64,000 bases of DNA from Epiperipatus broadwayi. Taxonomy: Eukaryota > Onychophora > Udeonychophora > Euonychophora > Peripatidae. The translations under genes and the position numbers were made by a program. Every line of letters begins with the position of its first letter. Within the stretch, counting starts at the first letter, position 1. Below, piece by piece: positions 25,067 through 35,860 of this stretch. The stretch spans positions 62,001 through 126,000 of the forward strand of contig JAQFVV010006312.1 in assembly GCA_028023455.1 (NCBI GenBank), written 5' to 3'. The notes beneath the pieces are model-generated. The model did not search any database, was not told the DNA's origin, and was given only the letters and a program-made list of their open reading frames with translations.

Positions 25067-25802
25067 CTTTAGTAGTTAAAAATAATTATTAAAAGATCTT
25101 TCAAATAATATTATTAAAACTAACGTTTTAAAAGTTAAATTAAGTATTTAAAGTTGCATTTCTTTTGTTAGAGTCATTATCACTACACCATCATCAGAGA
25201 GTATGAATTGTAATATACACATTAACCAAAGCATACAGTTTAAGATTTGGATGAGAAATTAATTCAGTACAAGAGGTTGTATAACAATTATTTGGGAAAC
25301 ATTTCTTAATTACCTTTATTACAGTAAATTTTTTGGTTTTATTCTGTCATTATACCTTAGGATATTAATACATATTGTAATTAAACTTTTGACGACTTTT
25401 GATTTATTGTTTTTTTTTTGTTAAATGTAATATTTAAATATTTTAATTTCAGGGAATTCTTGCTTATATTAGTTTATGCAATTTTTTTTTCAACTGCTAT
25501 ATTTACATTAGGTCAGCATATTTTAAAAGTAAAATTTTTAGTATTGTTTTAAATGTTTTATAACCCTAATAAAACTTACTTTTTTTAAAAAATAAATTGG
25601 ATTGCATGATTATGCTAATTTTGGTTGCATGTTATGCTAAATACTTTTCCTCCCTCTCCCATTTGGACTGTTTTCTAATTGTTAATATTTTTGCTGAAAT
25701 TAATTTTTTTAACCATGTGTAATATGCACATTAATCCATAAAACTAGTTTTCACTCATTTCCCAATTGTTTCTTATCTACTTGTAAATAATTCTTTGAAC
25801 TT

Positions 25803-25827
25803 TATATATATATATATATTGTAAATA

Positions 25828-25870
<43 letters not shown>
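25803..25870. repeat. Interrupted (TA)n microsatellite
   Basis: TA tracts split by a short TTGTAAATATC segment. Confidence 0.95.
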
Positions 25871-25872
<2 letters not shown>

Positions 25873-25874
25873 TT

Positions 25875-25975
25875 TATTATTAAAAGGAGATGGCCTTTAA
25901 AACAGTTTGAGATTGTTGATTGTCATCTATATTGGGATTGTTTTAAATGTTGACTGGTTTCTAATGGTTATATAT
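25875..25975 (+). repeat. Single dispersed copy of the repeat end seen at 55.9-56.4 kb
   Basis: AAAAGGAGATGGCC, GAGATTGTTGATTGTCAT, ATTGGGATTGTTTTAAATG and TTGACTGGTTTCTAATG match the downstream ends of both units at 55719-56375 in the same order. An AT microsatellite precedes this copy, just as TA tracts adjoin the array. Confidence 0.65.
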
Positions 25976-26699
25976 AATATGTATTGTACCCTGCCAATAG
26001 GATGATTACCCCTAGAAACCATGACAAGTCCCTAAACTGGGCTATACTGTTATTTTATCTAGGTAAAATTTTATACTCTTAATTATTTCTAAATTATGTT
26101 TAATTTATATTAACAATTATGAGATCCACTTATCCTAATAACATGATCACATACCCTTTAACATTAATCAAATACTAAAGAATTTACTCAATGGCATAAA
26201 AATATTAAGACACTTCTCCTTATTAAGTATCTAAATATTCTTGTGACTAACAATAATACTTTAAGTCATATAATAAAACATCTATAATTATTAAATTTAA
26301 GTTAACTTAATTAATAAGTTATACTATCATTTTATTGTATATTGATCTCTTATTATTATTACTTTTATAGGCTTATAATTAATAATAACCATAATAATAA
26401 TATTATACTAAGGAGACCTCATGATTATCATTGGTTTTTAATTAGCTATTCATTCCACCCATAGAATAGTAAGAGGGATTTTAATTAACTCTATAGATAG
26501 TGTCTTAATTAAGAAAGACTTACAACCTTAATTTATAATTAAAATTATACTACTACTTTATATTTATGCTCCCTAATACTTAATAATAATAACTATGGTT
26601 ATCTAAATGGTAATTATAATTTATAATTTTAAATAATAACTAATTCATACTCTGATTTCCTATAAATAAACATACTTTAATAAGTTTGCATTATATTTT

Positions 26700-26955
26700 A
26701 TTAATGACTTATATAGAGGGTTTGAACTCAGACTTTTCTATGATTCTCAACTATATATCTCATACTGCTGATACACTTGATCACACACACATTGAAAAGA
26801 TAAATAATCACCAATATACAAATTTTGTGTCAAGTGTATCAGCAGTATGAGATAGCATAGATAGTTGAGGGTCATGTGAAAGTCGGAGTTCAAACCCCCC
26901 ATATATTAATATATAGTAGTGCAGGTATGAAAAAGCCTGTACTCTAGAAAAAATA
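26700..26955. repeat. Head-to-head pair of SINE-like elements (copies 3 and 4)
   Basis: Copy 3 lies on the minus strand (about 26708-26835): GGGTTTGAACTCAGAC is the complement of a B-box block, and TGATACACTTGATCACACAC the complement of the A-box region. Copy 4 lies on the plus strand (about 26829-26955): GTCAAGTGTATCAGCAGTAT, GTGAAAGTCGGAGTTCAAAC, and a TATATTAATATATAG tail. The arrangement makes an inverted repeat of about 250 bases. Compared with 1-138 the B box reads GTTCAAACCCC. Confidence 0.65.
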
Positions 26956-26989
26956 TTCAAATATTAATGACTTATGTAATCAAGGCAGT

Positions 26990-29900
26990 TTGCAATAATT
27001 TAACCATCTCTTTTTTAAAATGTTTTCTTAAATGATTGTTATACATTATCTTGTAATTTCTTATTCAAATCTCAAACTGTATGATTTGGTTCATGTGTAC
27101 ATTACAATTAGAACTCTTTAGAGATATGTGTAGTTATGATAACCCCAACAAAAGAAATGCAATGCTAAATACTTAATTTAACTTTGAAAACATTAACTTT
27201 AATAATATTATTTACAAGATCTTTCAATAATTATTTAAACTACTAAGAACCTTAATAAATAACAATATTAATAACGTTATAATATAGTAACATGTATAAA
27301 CATTTGAACATTATTTAAGATTAAAAACTCCCTTCTCATAAAATATGATGTTATTGTTATAAAGTCATGTGTATTTATTAAATAATCATTCCCTTTTTTG
27401 TGGATATGATTTACACTCATTACTCCTTATAGATTATGCGTCAAAATATAAGAAGATTCAAAATATGAATTATTGTTTTCTTTCTTAAATACAATAATTT
27501 TATTGTAATACTATGAAATATCACATATTTATTTGTTTTTATATTTTATGATATTTATCATTTGATTTTCTTTTTATCTTTTACTAAGACAATATTAAGT
27601 CGATAATTATAGAATCATTAATTGGTTTTCTGATATCATATTCAATTTTCCTATGGCCTTCTTATCAAACTCTATAACTAAATACGACAAATGAAACTTT
27701 CATACTATATATACTCAAATACGACAACTTATCTCTTCCAGAACTAATTCCAGTTTACAATTGATGATACTAAACTAAAGGTTGATAGACCACTCTTTGG
27801 TGCATCCTAAAATAATAAAGTCTTATATTCATTTTATCTAAACAACTCGGTTATTACATTACTATTCCCAATTTATACCCGTTTTATATATTTCTTATAA
27901 ATAATAGACTACAAAAAATTAAAATACTAAACATCCATTGATTATTACTGTATAAAGAGTTTTGCCTGTTTTCTACAAAGAATTACAAATTAGGATTAGT
28001 TATAACTCCACTACAATTATATTAAATTATTTACAGTTAAACATGAGACGAAAGTTTAAATATCAACATTTATCATTTTCAATATTATATTCGAAACAGA
28101 CATATCCCATCTATTTATAATACATATACGTAACTACTTTTATGTGTATATTTTACCAACTCATTGTTTATACATTTATTTTAATTATCTAACAATATTT
28201 AATAAAATAAAATTTTTAAAAAATAATTACATAGATAAATAAATCAAATTAATTATCAATTTTTCTACGTTGACTTACCTCTCTATATTGATAACAATTA
28301 AAAGTAATGTCACGTTATATATGACTTGGTTTTTTGATTATTATAATTTTACCATTAAGGTTTGGCTATGCTGAGGCTATTAAAATATGGTAGATCTGAA
28401 TTTAGTTCAGTTCCATATAGCTATTTAAGTTAAATAGTTGGATTTAAAGACATTTTCATATCTGAAAATTTTAGAATTTCTACTTAAATATTACGTAAAA
28501 AATAAGTGCTGGGTTTTGAGTTGATATTTTAAAGTGTAGAATTAAACTGTATACAAATATTATGTTACAAAAAAATAAAGTCTGATGTCACATGACTTAA
28601 TTTAATAAGCTTGTGTTTATAAATGTTATATATAGAGCTTGCAAAACAAACTTTTAACAAGTTTTGTAGAATACCCCCAAGCTCAGACTGGTTTCTGCTA
28701 CTGGCATCCTCAGTGAGGTGCTAGGATATTCAACCATTGAGGATGCCAGTAGCAGAAATATTATGGTAAAAGTTTTTTTTTTTTGTTATAAAATATAAGT
28801 TCATCTTAAAAAACTTTAATTTTTAATGGTACTCCAATCATTCCAAATGCTTCAGACTAATTATGCATCAACATTCCCCCCACTTCTGCTCCTTTTGTTC
28901 TCATAATAATATCACAAAATTATGCAATTCCAATGTAATCAGATTATTGACAATTTCTTGGTTTTTTTTCTTGACAATCAAAGATTATCTTTAATCTGCA
29001 TACTGTATTTTATTCAGATACTTCTCACATTTATTATGATATCCATATTCACTGGCCACTACTATGCTTTAGTCTTCTCATTATTTCTCATGTACTCTTT
29101 GTCAATGTTATCATTTAAGATAGAGCATTTTACACCTTCTCTTTAACTGTAGGATGACATTATTTTTAATATACATTTTATATTCTCAAATAAACTAATG
29201 TTTATTCCATTAATTTATTTACTTCTTTCCCCTCCCATACATATTTATTTTTTATTAGTTGCCTTCAGTAATTATTTACTTTTTTACACTTATCTTGTTT
29301 TTCCATTTACAGTTTTGATAAATAATTCTTTCATTTTCCAAGCAGACTAATGTGATTTATTACAAGTATAAATATAATGTTCATTTAAATTTTTTTTTTA
29401 CATTTGCCTAGTATTTCATCTATATATCCTTTTAACTTTTAATTCTTCATTTACTATATATATAACTCATCATAAAATTTTACTATACATGAAAGTTATA
29501 CTAAAACTAATAATGATCTGTTTGTATCTTTTATACCATTGAAATTTTCATTCAGATACACTATTATACATTCTCTTTTAATACTAGGTACACTTTTCCA
29601 TACACAAATATTTTCATTATTATTTTTTACGAATTTAGTTTTAATTATCTTTAAAAATGTATACCTAACTCTGTCAGAAATAATTTTCTTTTTATTCACC
29701 CATCAATTTCAATTTAATCTTATATAACTACTATGATAGCCACAACACATAAATATTACATCTTGCTTATTAATTAGGTTATGTATTAACATAATACAGT
29801 ATTTTCCTTAAAGTATTACTTGACAACACTTTGGAATAAATGTACAACATTTTCCTTTCATTCTTCTAATATTTTTTTCAATATAATGACCCCAAGATAT

Positions 29901-30725
29901 TTTCATAAAATTATTAAATTGTTGAGTTCATCAGTAGAGATTTAATTTTGTTTTACTCTTTCATTTTAACAAAAACTTTATAATATATAGTTTTAAATTC
30001 TTAAGCAGATCATAATCAATTACTTTTTTTAAAAAATAATAATAAGATTTAAAAGAATTTAAGCAAACTTTTAAGACAAACCAAATTACTTTTTCCTCCA
30101 ATCTGTAATTTTTCTTCTTCTAATTTTTCCTCAATTCCTCCCCCCCTAAGAACCATTGTCTGCTTGGTTTTAATTTATTCCAAATTGCACTCTCCCATTG
30201 GTTAATTCTTCTACTTCCTAGTTATATGTAGTTTAATTATTTTTAAAACACATATCTGTTTAAAATATTTACCAATAATAAAAAAAAACAATACCTTTCA
30301 TGAATTGAATACAAATACAATTTACTTTAAATCAATTTAGATCATTTTGATTTGATTTTTATACAGATCCAAAATTAATTTTATAAACCTTTTCTCATCA
30401 AATTAATAAAATAAATACTAATTATTTATTTTTTAAAAAATAAATTAAGATTTCACCAGAAATAGTCATTGCTTTATAATATTAGATGCGCACAAACATG
30501 ATTATCTATCTATATCATGCATATTTTTATTTATAATATTAGATTTAAACTTCCCTCCAATTTTAAATATTATTAAATAATTAATTATTAACAGATATTA
30601 TTAAATTATATTTTACTATTTTATCTCTTATATACATTTGAAAATAAACACTTTATCCAGAATTTATAGCATTAATATTACTTTAAATTAACTAATCACA
30701 GGTTCAAACCCTAAGATAACTAAAA
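26990..30725 (-). repeat. Right arm of the giant imperfect inverted repeat
   Basis: Reverse complement of the left arm from about 25315 back to 20470 (landmarks listed there). It lacks the three insertions seen on the left but has its own extra segment near 28586-28760. Open frames at 28922-29146 (+) and 29539-29727 (+) are translations of the same DNA as the minus-strand frames in the left arm; both share MYSL(S/T)MLSFKIEHF, then diverge. That loss of frame argues against selection for a protein. Confidence 0.85.
28586..28760 (+). mobile_element. Insertion with a 21-bp perfect hairpin
   Basis: Begins GTCACATGACTTAATTTAAT, resembling the start of the element at 22077 (TCACATGACC...GCTTGTGT...TATAAATG), and contains CTCAGACTGGTTTCTG, similar to CCCAGATTAGTTTCTGG there. 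A perfect 21-base inverted repeat lies at 28692-28712 and 28738-28758 (TTTCTGCTACTGGCATCCTC and complement) with a 25-base loop. It sits in the right arm without a counterpart at the matching point of the left arm. Confidence 0.5.
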
Positions 30726-32279
30726 TGATCTTTATTTTTTTAGTTTTAATAAATAAATATATTGCTTTATAAAATTTAGAATTATACACCCTTATTTCCA
30801 ATTTATTTTATGATGGGGGTATACTAATAAAAAGGGCACAATATATACTCTTTAACTATACAATATTATTTTTATTTAATTTATATGAACAAATTATTCA
30901 AAATTTTATCTAAAAATTCTTTTAAAAATCATATTTTATTTGAAGTCATTTTTCTTTAATAATTGCAAATTGGGACGTGTTTAAAATATTGTTTTACAAT
31001 TTCAGTCTATTATCTCACCAGTTTAATAGGAATTAAAGACAATTGCTAGATAAGTAAATGCAAATGATTCAAACTCTTCATTGACAAAAGTTATTATCCA
31101 GAATCTAATCTAAACATATAGATTCTAGCACTACAATCTAGAGTCTATTAATTATTCAAGTTTACACAATTAGTGCTGGAAATGAAGGTCAATGGCATGA
31201 GAGGCTCATAATGATCTGTGTCTATACTAATTTAAATGATTGATGGCAGTAAGATAGAAAAATCACAGAGAAAATACAAAAAAGTCTGTTTGTATCAGAA
31301 ACACTGTCTAGCCTTTGATAAAATAACTTATTTTATAAGATAGCAGACAATATTCTCTGAGATATTGCTTATCCATAAAAGAGTAGTTAGAGTACATTGT
31401 TGCTTTTAAAAACAAATTCTAATCAAAATAAGCCAATAAAAACTATCAATAGGCATATTACATTTTAATACTTTACAAGTTTTATTATATTTTATATGAT
31501 AAGGAATAAGGTAAGGAAAGTTTTATTAAAATGTTTTACATTAGAATGTATAGCTTCTACATACCACACTAACAGATGACCTAATATGTTGTAATATTAA
31601 CATACTTTGTTTAAGTTAATAATGAAATGATACTTGATATAGTCTCTTTTAAAGAACTTGAAGCAGACAATTTATTGTAAGAGATAAAGACATGTTTGTC
31701 ATTTAAAAAAAAATAAAACTAGTTTTTGATGGTGTCATAAACACTAACTTAGAAACATAACAATTGTTTTAACTCTACTATTTCTATTGCAAATTCAAAT
31801 ATAGTACTACAATTTAGTCATTGCCATTTAGATCATCTAATCCTAAATATTTTTCTTATTTATTACCAAACCTAAGCAATTTTTTGTAGCCTCTAAAGAT
31901 TAGCTCCTCTAACACTGAAAACTATATAAAAAATTATGATGATCCAAAAATATCTAAATAATAGTTTTAACAATTTCTTTGTGTTTTGTGGATGTAATAA
32001 AAAATCAGAGCTATTTATTTATAATATGATTAATCTAGTATTGTTACTGTCACATTTTTATAATAAAATTTAATGTAATCTTCCTTCTATAATCATTGAC
32101 AATGTAACTTTTTAAACATGTTATTGCACTTAAATTTTTATAGTTTCTGTTATTCTCATGCTATGATTTTTCTATTAAATCTGAAAGTATCCAATCACTG
32201 TTAATTTCTCATAGAGTTATCATTTACACCATATATTTTGATGATATTTTTGTTTACATATCCCCCTCACCCCATTTGA
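30726..32279. other. AT-rich intergenic DNA
   Basis: No gene, repeat or RNA recognised. Confidence 0.55.
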
Positions 32280-33300
32280 TTTTTAAAATATTTGAGAATT
32301 TCAAACAGTTCTCTGAAATCAAATGAACATTCGAGGACAAGAATCATCAGCAAAGTATTAAATACCTTGACCTGAAATTAACCAAACAATCTCACTGTGT
32401 CAACTATTCAATAATAATTAAGCCCATGAGTGTTTCAGGATGCTGCATCCACAATCAAATTTCCATTCCAATACAATGCTTTTTTATTTAGAAACTTTAA
32501 ACTATGCAAATTTATAGCAGATGCCAAAGACAACTTAGAATCCTACAGGAGCAAGCTAATTTAGACAATCTACTCTAACCCAATGCTTGACAAACAAATT
32601 AAAGCATTCTACAGTCAACATAAATATGTCAACCCACCTGACCTAAAATCTTAGATCAATAGCCATTTATCACCAACATCCAATCAAAATTAATGTCTAT
32701 TCTTTCTAAAGAGTTCAATATTGGCTTCAGATAACTCTATCCCCAACATACTTATCAATAATTTAAATGATAAAGTTTGAAATGATGACAAGACACAATT
32801 AGCATATACCGTAGACTGCCCATTCTACAAAAACAAATACTATTGTGAAACTTGAGCCAACTTAAAATCAAAAATTTCTCAACATGCCTATTTATATAAT
32901 AGAGCAAAACCAAAATCCATTATATAGTTCAGTGTTTTATGAGCATGAAAGAATTATCAGCTACCCTTTTAAACCTGCATCTGCCATGAATGCATGTCTT
33001 GAGGGTAACCACAAATAATGTAAGATTAAAGAGTATTGGCTCATAATTAATTCCATACATGCAATAAATATGTGAACCAATAGTGATCCCCTTCATAGAC
33101 ATTGATTATTTAATCTAACAACATAGGTGGCACTTCACAATTACCTATTATACATGCAATTATGCATATCTTTCAAACCCTGTAAGTTTAATCTTTTATA
33201 ATAAGAATTACTAATACACTGTGCTAATTATCTACCAGTTATTCTTTGAAACAGACACTCTGGGTGAAACGTTAGCTCAGCAGATTAATAAATAAATTTA
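32280..33300 (+). pseudogene. Decayed Penelope-like retroelement, GIY-YIG endonuclease end
   Basis: The block is less AT-rich than its neighbours. Reading from 32802 gives AYTVDCPFYKNKYYCET, a stop, then ANLKSKISQHAYLY. This matches the usual order of the GIY-YIG endonuclease of Penelope-like elements: a (V/A)Y-x(2,3)-C-x(2)-C core, YIGETG (here YYCET), then NLKTRIxEH (here NLKSKISQH). Stops and frameshifts lie on both sides. Upstream text around 32560-32640 (PMLDKQIKAFYSQHKYVNPP in one frame) could be the end of the reverse transcriptase region, but that is weak. Near 33243-33300 the sequence GGGTGAAACGTTAGCTCAGC followed by AATAAATAAA could be the 3' end with a poly(A) signal. Assignment rests on motif order only. 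Confidence 0.5.
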
Positions 33301-34275
33301 TTTTAATCTCACTTTGGTCATATGATAACTCAACACCAATTTCTACACACATGTATGCCAGTGGATTACACTACTAACCATCATGTTTGTGTTGCTATCA
33401 TCAAGACATTTTTTAAATAAAATGCTTTTCTATATTAACTAATAAAACAAGAACGCTGTTTCACATGCGTATTTATTCTAAGAGCTAGTTATCCTCCCAC
33501 CTTAAAAAACAGCAGATGTATAAAAAAGTTTAGTTTATGACATTACAAGAAAATCATTATTTTCTATAATTGAGAAAATAAAATAATAAAGATAAATCAT
33601 TATTGATTTTATAGTTTTAAATTGCAATATAATTTAAATATATCACTTGTATTTATTTAAAGCTGGCATTTATGAAAAAGATTACATTTTTAATTTTTGG
33701 AACAATGTTTTCGAATAAAGTGTGATAACAGCTTGAGGCAGTCTTAATAAATTGAAAAACATGGCTTAATCTTCAAGATTTTTTATCTATCCCACTAAAA
33801 AAGTAGATTATCCAATCATTATGAAGAGAAAGGCAATCAGACTTAAATGAGAGCTGTGGGATGACTAGGATACATGGGCTGAACTGTTTAATCAATCCAA
33901 GAATCAGAAGTATATAGTCAAGTTGCAAGTTAAGAGCAGATTTTTAAAAAGTTTTTTCAAAGAGATTTTTAGGAGATCAAATAGTTATTTTTTTTCAAAG
34001 AGATATTTTTCAAGTAGCTGTTAAAGAAGAATTTTGATGATATTAAGAGCAGTTAAAGAACCTCTATTAATGATGGAAAAAGAAAACATTAGTAAGGAAA
34101 TTATAATGATGGAAGGGTAAACCAACAGCTTCATCTCTTCATCAAGCCATGATTTTCCAGATTTGCCTGGGCAGATAGACATCACAGAAAGCCAATAATG
34201 CCATACAGCTGAAATAAAACAGCCTCCTTTTTGAAGGGACAAACTGGATATAAGGAAGGTAACAATTTTATAAAT
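33301..34275. other. AT-rich DNA with a less AT-rich patch
   Basis: Nothing recognised up to about 33800. The patch at 34110-34250 (GATTTGCCTGGGCAGATAGA; open frame 34021-34242 on the minus strand) is richer in G+C, but its 73-codon frame shows no known motif. Confidence 0.45.
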
Positions 34276-34282
34276 ATTTAAT

Positions 34283-34605
34283 ACTTATATGGGTTTATAA
34301 AAGACAAACAAAATATCTTTCTTAGAAATTAAAAAAAAATAATTATGAATAAATTTAGCTACATAAAAATACATTTATTAATAATAAATTGTAAATGCTA
34401 GATGTCTTAAATGTCAATCAAAAGGCATTTTAATCAATATTTATATGTGATTATAAAAGATAAAACAAAACATCTTTCTTAAAAAAAAAAAAGAAAAAAA
34501 AATTATGAACAAATTTAGCTATGGAAATACGTTTTATTGAAGATAAATTATAAATACTAAAATACCTATAATCAAAATTCATTTTTAATAAGGATTGACT
34601 TCTCA
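34283..34605 (+). repeat. Tandem duplication of a ~160 bp unit
   Basis: Unit 1 (about 34283-34440) and unit 2 (about 34441-34605) share, in order, TTATAAAAGA-AAACAAAA, CATCTTTCTTA followed by an A-rich run, AATTATGAA(T/C)AAATTTAGCTA, ATACATTT/ACGTTTTATT, and ATAAATT(G/A)TAAAT. The A-rich run is longer in unit 2. Confidence 0.75.
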
Positions 34606-34825
34606 TCTACAGATACAATTGAATTAAAATAAACTATAAAAAAAACGAATACTTATAATGATTGATATTATTGATTTACAAATAAGTATACCTAGAAGAG
34701 CTAGAAATACTGAGTTATTACAAATAACTCTAACTGGCTAATAAATAAATGCAGTTACTGATCAACTTATATGAAGATATATACATCTGTGGCAGACCAA
34801 ATAATAATGGTTCTGCTATATCACT

Positions 34826-35170
34826 AAATAAAAATTACAAAGGCTTACAGGCACATCAATGGTATATAAATAAAATCATGAAATACTATATGGATTATAA
34901 ATGCTTACCTGCGTATTGGTATTATGTGAAGAAAGTAATGAAACTTATGCGCATAGATGCACATTTACACTGACTGGACTATGAATAGTCCACAAACCAA
35001 GAATTGTTCACATTACCTGTTTGATAAATAAAATAAATAATGAAGTACTATAAAAATTACAAATGCTTACATGAATCTCAATTGTATACAAAGAAAATAA
35101 TGAAACTTATGAGCACCAATGTACATTGATACTTGACTAAATTATAGAAATCTTACAGATCTGAAATAGC
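34826..35170 (+). repeat. Tandem repeats of a ~155 bp unit
   Basis: AAATTACAAAGGCTTACAGG (34830) is followed by two longer copies: ATGAAATACTAT..ATAAATGCTTAC..AATGAAACTTATGCGC..GATGCACATTTACACTGACT (from about 34879) and ATGAAGTACTAT..ACAAATGCTTAC..AATGAAACTTATGAGC..AATGTACATTGATACTTGAC (from about 35040). The 74-codon frame at 34749-34973 reads through the first copies and is lost in the next, so it is not called a gene. Confidence 0.7.
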
Positions 35171-35314
35171 TCATCTTACCTATTTACCTACATAAAAGGG
35201 ATGTACAGATATGGAATAACGAGTGGAAAATATTCGTGCAGTATTGGTAGACTTCTGCTAGATAAAAGACCCTTTGAATTCTTTACCTAAGATAAATCAA
35301 AATGATCCTTCATT

Positions 35315-35470
35315 TGAAATGAAAGATGAACTTTATTAGAATGACTTGTATATGAACTATTGATCAACAAACTGCTTCTAACCTTCTCATAAATGAACTG
35401 AAAATGAGTCATCACATGGATAAGAATGAACTTTGTTAGAAGGACTTGCAAATGAATTTGTTAAATAAAA
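35315..35470 (+). repeat. Tandem duplication of a ~100 bp unit
   Basis: GATGAACTTTATTAGAATGA at about 35326 recurs as AATGAACTTTGTTAGAAGGA at about 35427, each followed by CTTG(T/C)A(T/A)ATGAA and an ATTGTTGATCAA/TTTGTTAAATAA-like segment. Confidence 0.65.
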
Positions 35471-35539
35471 TTGTTGTTACCTAAAATTAATTTTAGTTAT
35501 CCAGTTGTTCAATTCTATTTTTTTTGTTATTGCATCACT

Positions 35540-35860
35540 CATCATTCAGTAAACTTGTTCATGAGAATCTCATGCCTCCTGAGCTACATCTGGTATAACT
35601 AGACCTAGGTAAGTCAGGTTGTAGTGGGATGAAACTCTAGTGGTGCTGTTTGGAAAACCAAACATAGAAATGTCTAGATGCTTCCAGCCTCTATGGTGCT
35701 GCATCCTCTGATGAGCAGAAAATATTGTTGTAGGGGAGGGGGGGTTAACATCTGCATTGGGGAATGCCAATTGATAGTTCCTTCCTGCAACATGCTCACC
35801 AGGAAATTGTTACAACTGAAGTAATAAAAGAGTTGTGTGGTGGTCCGGTTACACTAACAA
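35540..35860. other. GC-richer block of unknown origin
   Basis: A stretch of about 320 bases with clearly higher G+C than anything nearby, including a G-run (GGGGAGGGGGGG near 35737) and GTGGTGGTCCGG near 35838. A 66-codon minus-strand frame (35570-35770, starting MAFPNADVNPPSP) has varied composition, but I recognise no domain. It may be a fragment of a transposon or a processed sequence. Confidence 0.4.

Larger units (their letters stand above)
20470..25315 (+). repeat. Left arm of a giant imperfect inverted repeat
   Basis: This arm is the reverse complement of 26990-30725. Paired landmarks: CATAGGGTTTGAC (20486) with GTTCAAACCCTAAG (30701); TTGACCAATGGCAGAG (20949) with CTCTCCCATTGGTTAA (30191); GAGTACATAAGG (22036) with CATGTACTCTTTG (29090); CAAAGAGTGGTCTATCAACC (22987) with its complement near 27780; GCATTTCTTTTGTTAGAG (25157) with AACAAAAGAAATGC (27147). 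Identity looks like 75-85% by eye. The arm is longer than its partner because of insertions at about 22077-22262, 23270-23805 and 23968-25066. The 149-codon frame at 21762-22211 (-) is hydrophobic, partly reads into an insertion, and is interrupted in the other arm, so it is not called a gene. Confidence 0.85.
25316..26989. other. Spacer between the arms of the giant inverted repeat
   Basis: AT-rich DNA that lacks a counterpart in either arm. It contains a TA microsatellite (25803-25870), a dispersed repeat end (25875-25975) and a head-to-head SINE pair (26700-26955). No gene was recognised. Confidence 0.6.

Noticed and set aside
28922-29727. Possible membrane protein frames in the right arm (28922-29146, 29539-29727, 29496-29699)
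   Set aside because: Hydrophobic low-complexity translations on both strands of the same DNA, not conserved with the paired arm beyond the shared nucleotide homology.
33243-33300. Second hammerhead candidate around GGGTGAAACGTTAGC
   Set aside because: The GAAAC segment is present, but no CUGANGA box or stem II can be drawn at the required distance.
34749-34973. 74-codon frame with mixed composition
   Set aside because: It reads through tandem repeats of about 155 bases; the next repeat unit does not keep the frame, so coding selection is unlikely.
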